From Methanoculleus sediminis (GTDB lineage: Archaea; Halobacteriota; Methanomicrobia; Methanomicrobiales; Methanoculleaceae), in the NCBI RefSeq assembly GCF_001017125.1, contig NZ_JXOJ01000002.1, positions 161,033-225,032 on the forward strand: a DNA stretch of 64,000 bases, written 5' to 3'. Shown here piece by piece: positions 26,489-35,674 of the stretch. Numbering within the stretch: the first letter of the stretch is position 1; each line of letters starts with the position of its first letter. A program made the translations under genes and the position numbers. Under the pieces are notes generated by a model. That model made no database searches. It worked only from the letters and a program-made list of their open reading frames with translations, and was not told where the DNA came from.

Positions 26489-29107
26489 TCAATCGTCTTC
26501 GTCCCGGCCGTCGTCACCCCGGCCGCTCTCCGTCATCGCGTCCGGCTTTTTTCGGTCATCGTCGTCGTTCTTCACCGCCTCCCGGTCATCTTCGTCCTTT
26601 ACCTCATTCCGGTCGTCGTTGCCGTCGTCTCTCACCTCATTCCGGTCGTCGCCGCTCTCCCGCACGGGTTCCCGTTCGCCGGCGGCATCGCCGTCATCGA
26701 CGGTCTCGTTCCCCGGAACCTCCGGGCCATCGGTCACGCCCGGCCCGCCCTGCTCATCGTCCTCCTGCTCATCGTCCGTTCCGCCCCCGGCGGAGGCCTC
26801 ATTCTCCGGCTCGCCGGGCGGAGTGGCCGGAGACGGGGCGAGGGAGAGGAACAGCCCCGCATCCCTGACGACCGCTTCCCCTCCGCCGACCGCAAACGGG
26901 CCGGTCGCCCCGGTCGAGGGGTCGGCGTGGCTGTCCGGGCCGGGACTCGTGAAGGCATAGCCGTCCGGCGCGGTGAACGCGACGGAGTACTCCCCGGGCG
27001 GAAGCGGGCCGAAGAGATACATGGAGAAGTGACTGTCATGGTGTCTGGTCCGGGTCGATGCCGCCACGTTCCCGTCCGCGTCCAGGAGGCGGACCCCGAC
27101 GTCCGTCAGGCCGTAGGCCTCGTCCCGGACTCCGTCCCGGTCACCGTCGCTCCAGACCGTCCCGAGCACCCACCCGTAGGCCGCCGCCGGGGTCCCGGGC
27201 AGGAGATTCCCGACGAGTCCCGCATTCAGGGTCTGCCGGTCGACCCCGCCTTCGGCGAATATCACGTCCGTGTCGAGAGGGGCGGCGTGGTTGTCCAGGC
27301 CCGGGACGGTGCAGGAATACCCGTCCGGGAGAACGAACTCAACACCGGCATAGCCGACGGAGGGGATGGGTCCGAACCGGTATGACCCGTCCGGGCCGGT
27401 GGCGGTATAGTCGAGCATGGTTCGCTGGCCGATCAGCCGCACGCTGATCTCGGGGATACCCGGCTCGCCGGGATCGCGGGCGCCGTCGCCGTTCAGGTCG
27501 AACCAGACCGTCCCCGAGAGCGATTCGTTTCCGGCGCCGCCGGTCTGGTTATTATCGTCGTCATTGTCATCGTCGTCGTCGTCATCGTTGCCGGCCGGCG
27601 TCACGGTCGGGGACGGCGCGGCCGTCACCGTCGGCGTGGCTGTGGGCGCCGTCGTCCCGGTGGGCCCGGGTGTCGTGACCCCCGTCGGAGCCCCGGTAGG
27701 GGACGGCGGTGCGGTCCCCGTCGGAACCGCCGTCGCTCCACCCTGGCCCGTCGAAACCGGTGACGGGGCGGCCGTCACCGTTGCGGCCGGCACCGGTGGT
27801 TTCTGGGAAATTATCGGGGCTTTCTGGGGTTTGGCAGGTGCCGCCGTGGGCGCGGGCGTCGGGGTAGCAGTCGGTGTCGGTGTCGGCGTGGGCTCCGGCC
27901 CCAGTTTCACCACCCAGGCATCCATGTTCGCCGCCCCTCCGCTCTCCGTGGCGTTGAACGTCCCTGCAAAGACGAACTCACCCGGTGCGGACTCGATGAG
28001 CGAGGCGGCCGCATCACCGGGGTTTACACCGCCGAACGTCCTGCTCCACGCCACCGCTCCGTCGGCGTCGGTCGCGACCAGCCAGGCGTCGGTATCGGCC
28101 ACCCCGGGGTAAGCCGTCTCCCCGGCAAAGAGGTAGCCGCCGTCCGAGACCTCGACGGCGGCCGCCGCCGTCTCGTTCACGCCGAAGTCGCCGTAGATCC
28201 AGTTCCAGAGGATATCCCCATCAGGCGTGAGTTTGATGAGGAGGGCGTCGGTATCGGCCGTCGTGTTGTCGGGCCGTTCCGTAAACGTGCCGGCGACGAG
28301 CAGGTTGCCGTCGGAGGTGTTGATCACCGCCCGGCCGGCATCGTCGTCGGGGCTGCCGAACGTCCGGTTCCAGACCTCCGTACCCGACCCGTTCAGCCGG
28401 GCCACCCAGACGTCGGCCATGCCCGCTCCCGAAGACCCGGTGGTGCCGGCAACGACGAAGTCCCCGCCGGGGATCCGGGTGACGGCGTTCGCGGCATTCT
28501 CCCCGGCTCCACCGAACGTCCGGTTCCAGACCTCCGTACCCGTCTCGTTCACCCTGACCACCCAGGCCGAGGACTCGTTCCCCTCCCGCAGTGCGGTTGA
28601 GCCGACGAAGACGTAGCCACCGTCTTCGGCCTCGACAACCGCGTTTGCCGAGGCGTTGACGTTCGGGCCGCCGTAGGTCCGGTTCCAGGCCTCGCCGCCG
28701 GAAGGGTCCATCATCACGAGCCAGGCATCGGTGTCGGCCTCCGTCCCGTTCGTGACGAGGGTGAGGTTCCCGGCGAGAAGGAGGTTGCCCCCACTGGTCC
28801 GGATGATGGAGTGCGCAGCGTCGCCCTCCTCCCCGCCATACGTTCTGTTCCACTCCTCGCCGCCGTCCGGCACGAGCCGGATCACCCAGGCGTCCGTCTT
28901 TGCGCCGGGCGACGCCGTCTCCCCGGCAAGGACGAATCCGGTTCCGCCGGGGTCGGGGACGACTGCGTGTGCCGCGTCGTAAGCATCGGGTCCTCCGTAC
29001 GTCCGGTTCCAGATAACTGCAGGATCCCCTGCCTGTGCTCCCGCGGCCGTAACGAGCGCGAGTGCCGACAGTAGAACGATCCAGAAACAGGTGCCGCGTC
29101 GCATCAT
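26489..29107 (-). CDS. Large secreted protein: seven-repeat propeller, two SdrD_B domains, polyampholyte tail
   Basis: An 872-residue protein with signal peptide (WIVLLSALALVTAAGAQA). Seven repeats of about 52-58 residues follow, each with WNRTYGG-like start, DGGYVFAGET-like middle and DAWVVRL end, suggesting a seven-bladed beta-propeller. Then come a Pro/Thr linker, an Asp/Asn run, two SdrD_B domains (LSGTVWFDLNGDGARDPGEP; VLGTVWSDGDRDGVRDEA) and a tail of about 100 mostly D, E, K, R and N residues. No PGF-CTERM or membrane anchor is seen. The start is ATG at 29107 behind AGGAG. Confidence 0.85.
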   Translation of the reverse strand: MMRRGTCFWIVLLSALALVTAAGAQAGDPAVIWNRTYGGPDAYDAAHAVVPDPGGTGFVLAGETASPGAKTDAWVIRLVPDGGEEWNRTYGGEEGDAAHSIIRTSGGNLLLAGNLTLVTNGTEADTDAWLVMMDPSGGEAWNRTYGGPNVNASANAVVEAEDGGYVFVGSTALREGNESSAWVVRVNETGTEVWNRTFGGAGENAANAVTRIPGGDFVVAGTTGSSGAGMADVWVARLNGSGTEVWNRTFGSPDDDAGRAVINTSDGNLLVAGTFTERPDNTTADTDALLIKLTPDGDILWNWIYGDFGVNETAAAAVEVSDGGYLFAGETAYPGVADTDAWLVATDADGAVAWSRTFGGVNPGDAAASLIESAPGEFVFAGTFNATESGGAANMDAWVVKLGPEPTPTPTPTATPTPAPTAAPAKPQKAPIISQKPPVPAATVTAAPSPVSTGQGGATAVPTGTAPPSPTGAPTGVTTPGPTGTTAPTATPTVTAAPSPTVTPAGNDDDDDDDNDDDNNQTGGAGNESLSGTVWFDLNGDGARDPGEPGIPEISVRLIGQRTMLDYTATGPDGSYRFGPIPSVGYAGVEFVLPDGYSCTVPGLDNHAAPLDTDVIFAEGGVDRQTLNAGLVGNLLPGTPAAAYGWVLGTVWSDGDRDGVRDEAYGLTDVGVRLLDADGNVAASTRTRHHDSHFSMYLFGPLPPGEYSVAFTAPDGYAFTSPGPDSHADPSTGATGPFAVGGGEAVVRDAGLFLSLAPSPATPPGEPENEASAGGGTDDEQEDDEQGGPGVTDGPEVPGNETVDDGDAAGEREPVRESGDDRNEVRDDGNDDRNEVKDEDDREAVKNDDDDRKKPDAMTESGRGDDGRDEDD

Positions 29108-29368
29108 GTACCTCTCCTCGTCTCCACCCCGGGAACAGGCCTGCGTTCCGTGCCGGAGACAACCCGACATGGTTCGTTCGTCGAAAGCCGGGCATCCGGC
29201 AGAGCCTTCGGATCTCACGCCGCCGCGGGGCCTGCACTTCAATAGCCCAATTATTATAATAATCTTATTCCAAAATACGGCCGGATGCTCCCGGGCACCC
29301 GGTCCGGAGCATGACCACGCTCCACAACCATCAATACGCTTATGAACAAATCCTGATAGGAGACCCGT
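29108..29368. promoter_or_regulatory. Divergent intergenic region, AT-rich centre
   Basis: A 261-bp spacer between the large secreted protein (minus) and the DJ-1 gene (plus). The AT-rich block at 29245-29275, with AATTATTATAATAATCTTAT, is the likely promoter of the minus-strand gene. No gene is visible. Confidence 0.45.
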
Positions 29369-29884
29369 ATGAAACTCTTGCTTGCGATTGCCCCTGAACG
29401 GTTCAGGGACGAGGAACTGGAGATCCCGAAACGGACCTTCGAGGAGGGGGGGATCGGCGTCGATCTCGCCTCTACTGTCGCCGGCACGTGCACGGGGATG
29501 CTGGGATGCACCGCGGAGGCGGCCATGACGTTTGAGGACGTGGATCCCGGCGACTACGCCGGGATCGTGGTCGTGGGCGGAAGCGGCTCGGAGGAGCACC
29601 TCTGGGGAAGCGAAAGGCTCCGGAACCTTGTCCGGTCGTTCTTCGAGCAGGGCAAGGTCGTCGCCGCCATCTGCCTCGCACCGGTCGTGCTGGCACGGGC
29701 GGGCGTCCTCGCCGGACGGCAGGCGACGGTATACCCGAGCCCGGCGGCGGTATCCGAGATGAAGAAGGCAGGAGCGAACCTCCTCGAAATCCCCGTCGTC
29801 GCCGATATGCAGGTCGTGACCGCCAACGGCCCCGAAGCTGCCGCACAGTTTGCCGACACCATCATCACGAAACTGGAATGCTGA
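29369..29884 (+). CDS. DJ-1/PfpI-family protein
   Basis: A 171-residue flavodoxin-like protein of the DJ-1/PfpI superfamily. The nucleophile elbow is AAICLAPVVLARAG with Cys102, and the conserved Glu lies early in the sequence. Possible activities are glyoxalase/deglycase, peptidase or chaperone; the sequence does not decide between them. The stop overlaps the glycosyltransferase start by 7 bp. Confidence 0.9.
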   Translation: MKLLLAIAPERFRDEELEIPKRTFEEGGIGVDLASTVAGTCTGMLGCTAEAAMTFEDVDPGDYAGIVVVGGSGSEEHLWGSERLRNLVRSFFEQGKVVAAICLAPVVLARAGVLAGRQATVYPSPAAVSEMKKAGANLLEIPVVADMQVVTANGPEAAAQFADTIITKLEC

Positions 29885-30591
29885 ACGAGACACACGCCGG
29901 CGGCGTGAACCCGGCGGACTGCACCCTGGTGATCCCCGCATACAACGAAGAGCGGCGGATCCGGTCACTCCTCGAGGACGTCTCGGGCTTTCGAGGCCAT
30001 CTCGTCTTCGTCTGCGACGGAACCGATGCCACTCCCGCGATCATCGGTGCGTTTGCGGGCGCTCACCCGTCGCTCTCCATCCGGTGCCTGACGTTTCCGG
30101 CCCGGCTCGGGAAAGGCGGAGGCGTCGTTGCCGGGATGGAGGCGGCGGCGACGCCCTTGGTCGGCTACATGGACGCAGACGGCTCGACCGCGCTATCCGA
30201 GATGGAGCGGCTCTTCGATCGCCTCGCAACCGCCGACGGCGCCATCGGCTCGCGCTGGGTTTCGGGCTCGGTCCTCCCCGTGCGGCAGGGGTTCCGGCGC
30301 CGGGTCGAGAGCCGTCTCTTCAACCTGATGGTCAGGGCGCTCTTCGGGCTCGAATACCGGGACACCCAGTGCGGGGCGAAGGTCTTCCGGAAAGAAGCTC
30401 TTGAAACGGTTCTCTCGTCCATCCGGTCAACCGGGTTCGAGTTCGACGTCGAACTCCTCTGGCGGCTGCGGCGGAACGGCTACCGGGTGGAAGAGGTCCC
30501 GATCACCTGGGAGAACCGGGACGAGTCGAAGGTGATGACATCGGACGCGAAGGCGATGCTGATGGGGATGCTCCGGCTCCGGTTCGGGTGA
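29878..30591 (+). CDS. Family 2 glycosyltransferase, dolichyl-phosphate sugar synthase-like
   Basis: A GT-A fold enzyme of 237 residues: TLVIPAYNEERRIRSLLEDV near the N-terminus, the metal/nucleotide motif MDADGS (DxD-like), and DTQCGAKVFRKEAL as in dolichyl-phosphate glucosyl/mannosyltransferases. No membrane segment is seen at the C-terminus, so it acts at the inner face of the membrane. It likely makes a lipid-linked sugar for surface glycosylation. Confidence 0.85.
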   Translation: MLNETHAGGVNPADCTLVIPAYNEERRIRSLLEDVSGFRGHLVFVCDGTDATPAIIGAFAGAHPSLSIRCLTFPARLGKGGGVVAGMEAAATPLVGYMDADGSTALSEMERLFDRLATADGAIGSRWVSGSVLPVRQGFRRRVESRLFNLMVRALFGLEYRDTQCGAKVFRKEALETVLSSIRSTGFEFDVELLWRLRRNGYRVEEVPITWENRDESKVMTSDAKAMLMGMLRLRFG

Positions 30592-30599
30592 AGGGATCT

Positions 30600-30790
30600 C
30601 CCGACGGAACTGTCGTAACCTGAACTCCGGACGTCCCGTCCGTCGTTCCTGGCGGGACATGCATCGCCTTCGAAGCCTGATGGCTTCGCAATCTCCGTTC
30701 GGCCGCGATCGCGGCCGAACATCGCCGCTCGAAAACGCTTCGCGTTTTCTCATGCTCCGCCTGCCCCTAGCGGGGCACGCATCGCAACCG
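30600..30790. repeat. Block of four or more hairpins with constant linkers
   Basis: Hairpins follow each other in the 262-bp gap: AGCC/GGCT (loop TGAT), a long TTCGGCCGCG/CGCGGCCGAA pair around AT, GAAAACGC/GCGTTTTC (loop TTC) and TGCCCC/GGGGCA (loop TAGC). Linkers are TCGCAATCTCC, CATCGCC, TCATGCTCC and CGCATCGC, closely like those at 14340-14602. The block lies between the glycosyltransferase and the OB-HD gene; no coding frame is supported. Confidence 0.7.
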
Positions 30791-30853
30791 GAACAAACCA
30801 CCGCTCTTTAAGCCTTTCCGGGCAAACGGGTAGTTACAGGAGCGCTGATCGGG

Positions 30854-31807
30854 GTGTTTGAGAAGACAGTATTCGTGGAGGAGATCAACGGGGGCGTCCA
30901 GGTCGACGCGCCTTTCGTGGTGGATGCTGCGGAACTCCGCGAGAAGCGGGGCGGCAAGTATATCCAGCTCGCCATCTCCGATAAGACCGGTCGAGGAGCC
31001 TGCAAGGTCTGGGGAACGCCGGATCACAGCGTGGAGCAGATCGAAGCGTTCTGCCGCGCGATCCGGCCCGGCGAGATCTACCGCATCCAGGGCTACGCGA
31101 AGATCTTCAACGGCACCTGCGAGGTCAACGTGAACGACGGGATCACCTGCCTCGCCGACCCGGTGCCGCAGGAGAGGTTCGAGCCGTCCCTGTTCGTGTA
31201 TGCCCCCGTCGATATCGAGAGCGTCCGGTTGGGGCTCGCCCGTATGGCCGCGAAGATCGAGGAACCCGGCATATCCTCTCTCGTCTCAACGGTCATGAAC
31301 GACGCCCCGGATTTCCTCGACGCTCCGGCGGCCAAATACCACCATCATGCCTACATCGGCGGCCTTGCGGAGCACACCCTCGAGACCGCGGAGATTGCGC
31401 TCTCTCTTTCGAGCACCGTCAGCCGGACGGAGATGGATACCGACGTCCTCCTCGCCGGAGCGCTCCTCCACGATGTCGGGAAAGCGTCCTGCTTCTGCCG
31501 CCGGGGGTTCTCGTTCGTCGCGCTCCCGGAATACACCCTCGTCGGGCACACGGCGATCGGGGCGGCGGCGCTCATGAAGCATTCCGCCGGTGTCGACCCT
31601 GCACGGTTCGGCCACATCCTCCATATCCTGATGTCGCACCACGGCCCCCACGGGGATGTCCTGCCCCGGACACCCGAAGCCTGGGCGGTTCACTTCGCCG
31701 ACAACGCCAGCGCCTTTCTCCGGGAAGTCTCGGACGACGCCGCGGACCTTGCGCCGGGAGAGGGACGGCAGGGAACGCGGAGCGGGAAGGCGGTCTACCG
31801 GTTCTGA
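30854..31807 (+). CDS. OB-fold/HD-domain phosphohydrolase, YhaM-like
   Basis: A 317-residue protein with an N-terminal OB-fold (GKYIQLAISDKTGRGACKVW, residues 35-55) and an HD domain (HHHAYIGGLAEHTLETAEI and LLHDVGKA carry the metal-binding His/Asp). This order matches the YhaM 3'-to-5' exoribonuclease group. The start is GTG at 30854. A role in RNA turnover is inferred from family. Confidence 0.85.
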   Translation: MFEKTVFVEEINGGVQVDAPFVVDAAELREKRGGKYIQLAISDKTGRGACKVWGTPDHSVEQIEAFCRAIRPGEIYRIQGYAKIFNGTCEVNVNDGITCLADPVPQERFEPSLFVYAPVDIESVRLGLARMAAKIEEPGISSLVSTVMNDAPDFLDAPAAKYHHHAYIGGLAEHTLETAEIALSLSSTVSRTEMDTDVLLAGALLHDVGKASCFCRRGFSFVALPEYTLVGHTAIGAAALMKHSAGVDPARFGHILHILMSHHGPHGDVLPRTPEAWAVHFADNASAFLREVSDDAADLAPGEGRQGTRSGKAVYRF

Positions 31808-31953
31808 CCGTGGCAGGGGCGCACCCGGGCGTAAACCACATAGTGCTATATCAAAAAAGCCAATAATTCTTGCCCCGTTTCAGGAATTCTCTATTATTCT
31901 TTGAGTATAAGCCCTTTACGATCCGAACCGGGACGCCCGCCGGCAAAAAATGG

Positions 31954-32109
31954 TTACGATTCCTTCAGGTACGCCTCGGGGTCGCGCTCGAAGAGCTTCT
32001 TGCATCCCGGGGCGCAGAAGTAGTAGGTCCTGCCCCGGTACTCGGCGGTGTACTTCGCATTCGCCTCATCGACGTCCATCTTGCATACCGGATCAACTGC
32101 CACGTGCAT
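31954..32109 (-). CDS. YHS-domain mini-protein
   Basis: A 51-residue protein with the YHS pattern: [20 protein letters not shown] near the start and [20 protein letters not shown] after it, i.e. VCKM...YYFC...C. Such free-standing domains are thought to bind or hand over metal ions and often travel with copper ATPases. The ATG lies inside the copA 3' end (17-bp overlap) after GGAGG, so it is co-translated with CopA. Too short for usual length filters. Confidence 0.88.
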   Translation of the reverse strand: MHVAVDPVCKMDVDEANAKYTAEYRGRTYYFCAPGCKKLFERDPEAYLKES

Positions 32110-34558
32110 CAGCCTCCGACAGCGTCCCTCTCTTCGCCGGAGGTATATAAGCCTTGAGCAGCAGGGAGAGCGAGACGACCGTCACCGACGAGAGCGCCAT
32201 CGCGAGCGCCGCAAGTTCCGGCCGGAAGGTGATGCCGAAGAAGGGGTAGAGTACCCCCGCGGCGAGGGGGATGAGGGCGGAGTTGTAGGCGAACGCCCAG
32301 AAGAGGTTCTGCTTGATCCGGCTCATCACCTTCCGGGAGAGTTCGACGGCCGCGACGACGTCGATCAGGTCGTCGCGGATGAGAACGACATCCCCGCTCT
32401 CGATGGCGACGTCGGTCCCGCTCCCTATGGCGATCCCGACGTCCGCCTGCGCGAGCGCCGGGGCGTCGTTGATCCCGTCGCCCACGAAGGCCACGACCTC
32501 GCCCCGGCCCTGAAGAGCCCGGACCTCCTCGGCCTTCTCCTGCGGCAGCACCCCGGCGCGGACGTCCTCGATCCCGACCTCCCGCGCGATGGCGTTCGCC
32601 GTCCGCTCGTTGTCGCCGGTGATCATCGTGACGGCAAGGCCCATACGTTTCAGTTCCGCAACGGCACGCTTCGTCGTCGGCTTGAGGGTGTCTGCGATGG
32701 CGAGGATGCCCGCGAGGTCACTCCCGGCGGCGACCAGGACCGCGGTCTTCCCCTCGTCCTGGAGGGCGGCAATCCGGCGTTCCGCCCCCTCCGGGATGGT
32801 GACGCCGTGCTCCTCGAGGAACGGCCGGTTCCCGATAAACACCTCCGTACCCTCCACCACGGCGCTGACCCCCCGGCCGCCGAAGGTGGTGAACCGTTCC
32901 GAAGCCGGGACGGTGACCCCCGCACTCTCCGCCCGCCGGACGACCGCCTCCGCGAGCGGGTGCTGCGAGTTGTGCTCGACCGCCGCGGCGACCGCAAGCA
33001 GCCGCTCCTCCGGCACCGCGAGCGTGACGACGTCGGTGACGTCCGGTTTCCCCCGGGTGAGCGTCCCGGTCTTGTCGAAGACGATCGCGGTCAGTTTTTC
33101 GGAGACCTCAAGCGCCTCGCCGTTTCTTATCAGCACCCCGAGTTCGGCGCCGCGGCCGATCCCGACGGTCACGGCGGTCGGGGTGGCGAGACCCAGCGCA
33201 CAGGGGCAGGCGACGACCAGGACGGAGATCAGCACCGTGAGCGCAAAGAGGAGCGGGGCGCCGAGCCCGAAGTACCAGACCAGGAAAGCGGCGGTTGCAA
33301 TCGCGAGCACGGCCGGGATGAAGTAGGAGACCGCGACGTCCGCGATCCGCTCCACCGGGGGTTTCGAGCCCTGGGCGTCCCTGACGAGCCTGATGATCTG
33401 CGAGAGCACCATGTCCTTCCCGATCTTCTCGGCACGGATCCGGAGGACGCCGTTTACGTTCAGGGTGCCGCCCACGACCTCGTCGCCCTCCTTCTTATCG
33501 GCCGGGATGGGCTCGCCGGTGATCATCGACTCGTCCACCGAACTCTCGCCGCCGACGACCGTCCCGTCCACCGGCACCTTCTCCCCCGGCCGGATCAGGA
33601 TGACGTCGCCGACGACCACGGCCTCGACCGGGACCTCGACCTCCTTGCCGTCCCGGATCACCGTCGCGGTCCGGGGCCGCAGGCCGACGAGTTTCTTGAT
33701 GGCCTCGGACGTCCGCCCCTTCGCCCGGGCTTCGAGGTACCTCCCGAGCGTCAGGAACGCCGCGAGCATCACCGCGGTCTCGTAGAAGTTGAAGTCCGGG
33801 GTGAGGACGATCTGAAACGTCCCGAGAAGGCTTGCGCCGTAGGCGACGCCGATCCCCATCGCATACATGACGTCCATCGTCAGCGCCCGGTTCCGGAGCG
33901 CGGCCGCCGCGGCCCTGAAGATGGGGGCGCTGACGTAGAGAAAGACCGGCAGGGTGACGGCCAGCATGACGAGGTTGACCGAAACCGGGAGGGCGGCCGC
34001 CCCCGGCATCCCGAAGAGCATGTAGAGGAAGAGCGGGATGCTCACCGCGAACCCGACGGTAAACCGCCGGAACTTGTCCCGGAGGTCTTCCTCGCGCATC
34101 CGGGCCTCGACGTCCTCGGGGATCTCCTCCTCGAGCCCCAGGTACTGGTAACCGGCATCCTCGACGGCGGCCCGGATATCCGCGATCGTGACGAGTGCGG
34201 GGTTGTAAACGATATGTGCGTTCTCGCTTGCGAGGTTGACACGGGTTTCGTAGACCCCGTCGAGATCCGCGAGCGAGGCCTCGATCACCTGCGCGCAGCT
34301 CGCGCAGACCATCCCCCCGATCCTGACGGTGGCCTCGTTCCTCACGACCTCGTAGCCGGCGTCCGAGACCGTCCACTCAAGGTCGGCAAGGGTTGCCCTC
34401 GCCGGGTCGTACTCGACGGTAGCGGTCTCGCTTGCGAGGTTGACCCGGGCGTCGTAGACAGCGTCCCTGCCCTTGAGAGCGTGTTCCACGTTGAGAGCAC
34501 AGGACGCGCAGTGCATCCCGGTGATCTTCAGTTCCGCTCTTCTCTTCTCCTCCGGCAT
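32093..34558 (-). CDS. copA: CopA, copper-exporting P1B-type ATPase
   Basis: An 821-residue heavy-metal pump. Two N-terminal metal-binding domains carry GMHCASC (C17, C20) and GMVCASC (C85, C88), followed by transmembrane helices, the actuator motif ITGEP, the transport site CPC in [16 protein letters not shown], the phosphorylated Asp in DKTGTLT and the hinge [10 protein letters not shown]. The CPC plus two CxxC domains indicates Cu(I) (or Ag) export. The start at 34558 follows GAGGAGAG; upstream in-frame codons would add an unrelated extension. Paired with the YHS mini-protein. Confidence 0.95.
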   Translation of the reverse strand: MPEEKRRAELKITGMHCASCALNVEHALKGRDAVYDARVNLASETATVEYDPARATLADLEWTVSDAGYEVVRNEATVRIGGMVCASCAQVIEASLADLDGVYETRVNLASENAHIVYNPALVTIADIRAAVEDAGYQYLGLEEEIPEDVEARMREEDLRDKFRRFTVGFAVSIPLFLYMLFGMPGAAALPVSVNLVMLAVTLPVFLYVSAPIFRAAAAALRNRALTMDVMYAMGIGVAYGASLLGTFQIVLTPDFNFYETAVMLAAFLTLGRYLEARAKGRTSEAIKKLVGLRPRTATVIRDGKEVEVPVEAVVVGDVILIRPGEKVPVDGTVVGGESSVDESMITGEPIPADKKEGDEVVGGTLNVNGVLRIRAEKIGKDMVLSQIIRLVRDAQGSKPPVERIADVAVSYFIPAVLAIATAAFLVWYFGLGAPLLFALTVLISVLVVACPCALGLATPTAVTVGIGRGAELGVLIRNGEALEVSEKLTAIVFDKTGTLTRGKPDVTDVVTLAVPEERLLAVAAAVEHNSQHPLAEAVVRRAESAGVTVPASERFTTFGGRGVSAVVEGTEVFIGNRPFLEEHGVTIPEGAERRIAALQDEGKTAVLVAAGSDLAGILAIADTLKPTTKRAVAELKRMGLAVTMITGDNERTANAIAREVGIEDVRAGVLPQEKAEEVRALQGRGEVVAFVGDGINDAPALAQADVGIAIGSGTDVAIESGDVVLIRDDLIDVVAAVELSRKVMSRIKQNLFWAFAYNSALIPLAAGVLYPFFGITFRPELAALAMALSSVTVVSLSLLLKAYIPPAKRGTLSEADARGS

Positions 34559-34722
34559 GATACTCTCCTCGCTGTGCGCAGATAAAATACCTGCACCCAC
34601 CTGTCCGTGGTCCCGCACCCCCCTCCCTGGAGGAGCCGGATCGCCGTTACGGCACGTGACGATTTTTATACACAATATTATTATACTCATGACCGATTAT
34701 ATCGCCCCGTCATGAGGTGATT

Positions 34723-35658
34723 GTGGTGCAGAGAAGGGATATTCCAGCAGGGGAGAAGCAGTACGATGTCGAGCATCTGGCATCGAGACAGGACGTCGAC
34801 GGCCTGATCGAGGCGCTGCAGAGCGGCGATCCGACCACCCGCCGGAGTGCCGCACTCGGCCTCGGGGCGCTCGGGGAATGGCGGGGGGTGGACCCCCTCA
34901 TCCGGGCGCTCACCGACCCGGTGCAGGACGTCCGGGAGGGGGCGGCGAACGCGCTCGTCCTCGTCGGAACACCGGCGGTCGAACCGCTGCTCGACCTCCT
35001 CGATCGCCCCGGTGCTGCGGCCGGGTACGGGCTTGCGCGGGGAGCACCCGGGGAAGGGCTGACGCAGGTCGATCTCCTCGGGGGGCCCGAAGGCATGCCG
35101 GCCACGAAGAGGACTCTCCGGCACAGGGGAGGCATCAGGCAGCACGACGCGTTCGGCGGTCCGGAAGACATCAGAAGAGCGGGAGGCGGAAGGGCTCGCG
35201 ACGAGGAGGAAGGGCTCGCCCAGCACGATGCGTTCGGCGGCCCGGAGGATATCAGGAGAGCGGGGGCCGGAAGGGCCGTCGAAGGAGAGGAGGAGATCAC
35301 CCAGCACGACCTCCTCGGCGGCCCGGGGGACGTCGGGACGGAGAAGAGCCTCCGGCACCCCGAAATCGCGCAGCACGACCTGTTCGGCGGCCCGGAGGAT
35401 GCAGAGGCGCACAAGGCCCTCTTCCCCGGAGCGAGAAGGGCCGGCGTCGTGCCGGAAAGCGCCGTCCCCGACGCGGGGCTCCGCCGGGCTTACGCCGCCG
35501 TCATCCTCGGCGAGATCGCCGACCCGCGGGCGGAAGGCGCACTCGGTCGGTCACTCTCCGACACCGATCCCGCCGTCCGGAGGGCGGCCGAGGACGGGAT
35601 GACGCGGTTCCGGCAGAAGCGCGGGATGGCCACGTCCGTCCCGCCGACGTCACGGTGA
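34723..35658 (+). CDS. HEAT-repeat protein with inserted QHD-FGGPED repeats
   Basis: About 311 residues. Two N-terminal HEAT/PBS-lyase-type repeats (VDGLIEALQSGDPTTRRSAA; VDPLIRALTDPVQDVREGAA) and one or two C-terminal ones (AYAAVILGEIADPRAEGALG) flank a stretch with five copies of a motif like QHDAFGGPED. The neighbour downstream is a paralogue without this insert. GTG at 34723 is chosen because GAGGTGA lies just before it, as in the paralogue; 34717 and 34726 are alternatives. HEAT proteins scaffold protein contacts; partners are unknown. Confidence 0.8.
   Translation: MVQRRDIPAGEKQYDVEHLASRQDVDGLIEALQSGDPTTRRSAALGLGALGEWRGVDPLIRALTDPVQDVREGAANALVLVGTPAVEPLLDLLDRPGAAAGYGLARGAPGEGLTQVDLLGGPEGMPATKRTLRHRGGIRQHDAFGGPEDIRRAGGGRARDEEEGLAQHDAFGGPEDIRRAGAGRAVEGEEEITQHDLLGGPGDVGTEKSLRHPEIAQHDLFGGPEDAEAHKALFPGARRAGVVPESAVPDAGLRRAYAAVILGEIADPRAEGALGRSLSDTDPAVRRAAEDGMTRFRQKRGMATSVPPTSR
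35060..35410 (+). repeat. Five-copy QHD-x-FGGPED coding repeat
   Basis: Inside the first HEAT gene a motif recurs every 23-27 residues: TQVDLLGGPEG, RQHDAFGGPEDIRRAG, AQHDAFGGPEDIRRAG, TQHDLLGGPGD, AQHDLFGGPED. DNA similarity is strongest between copies two and three, pointing to recent duplication. Confidence 0.85.
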
Positions 35659-35674
35659 CGAAGCGGAGGTGAAA

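Noticed and set aside
32048-34585. 845-codon plus-strand frame opposite copA
   Set aside because: CopA has all P1B-ATPase motifs; the opposite frame is low-complexity and crosses the YHS gene.
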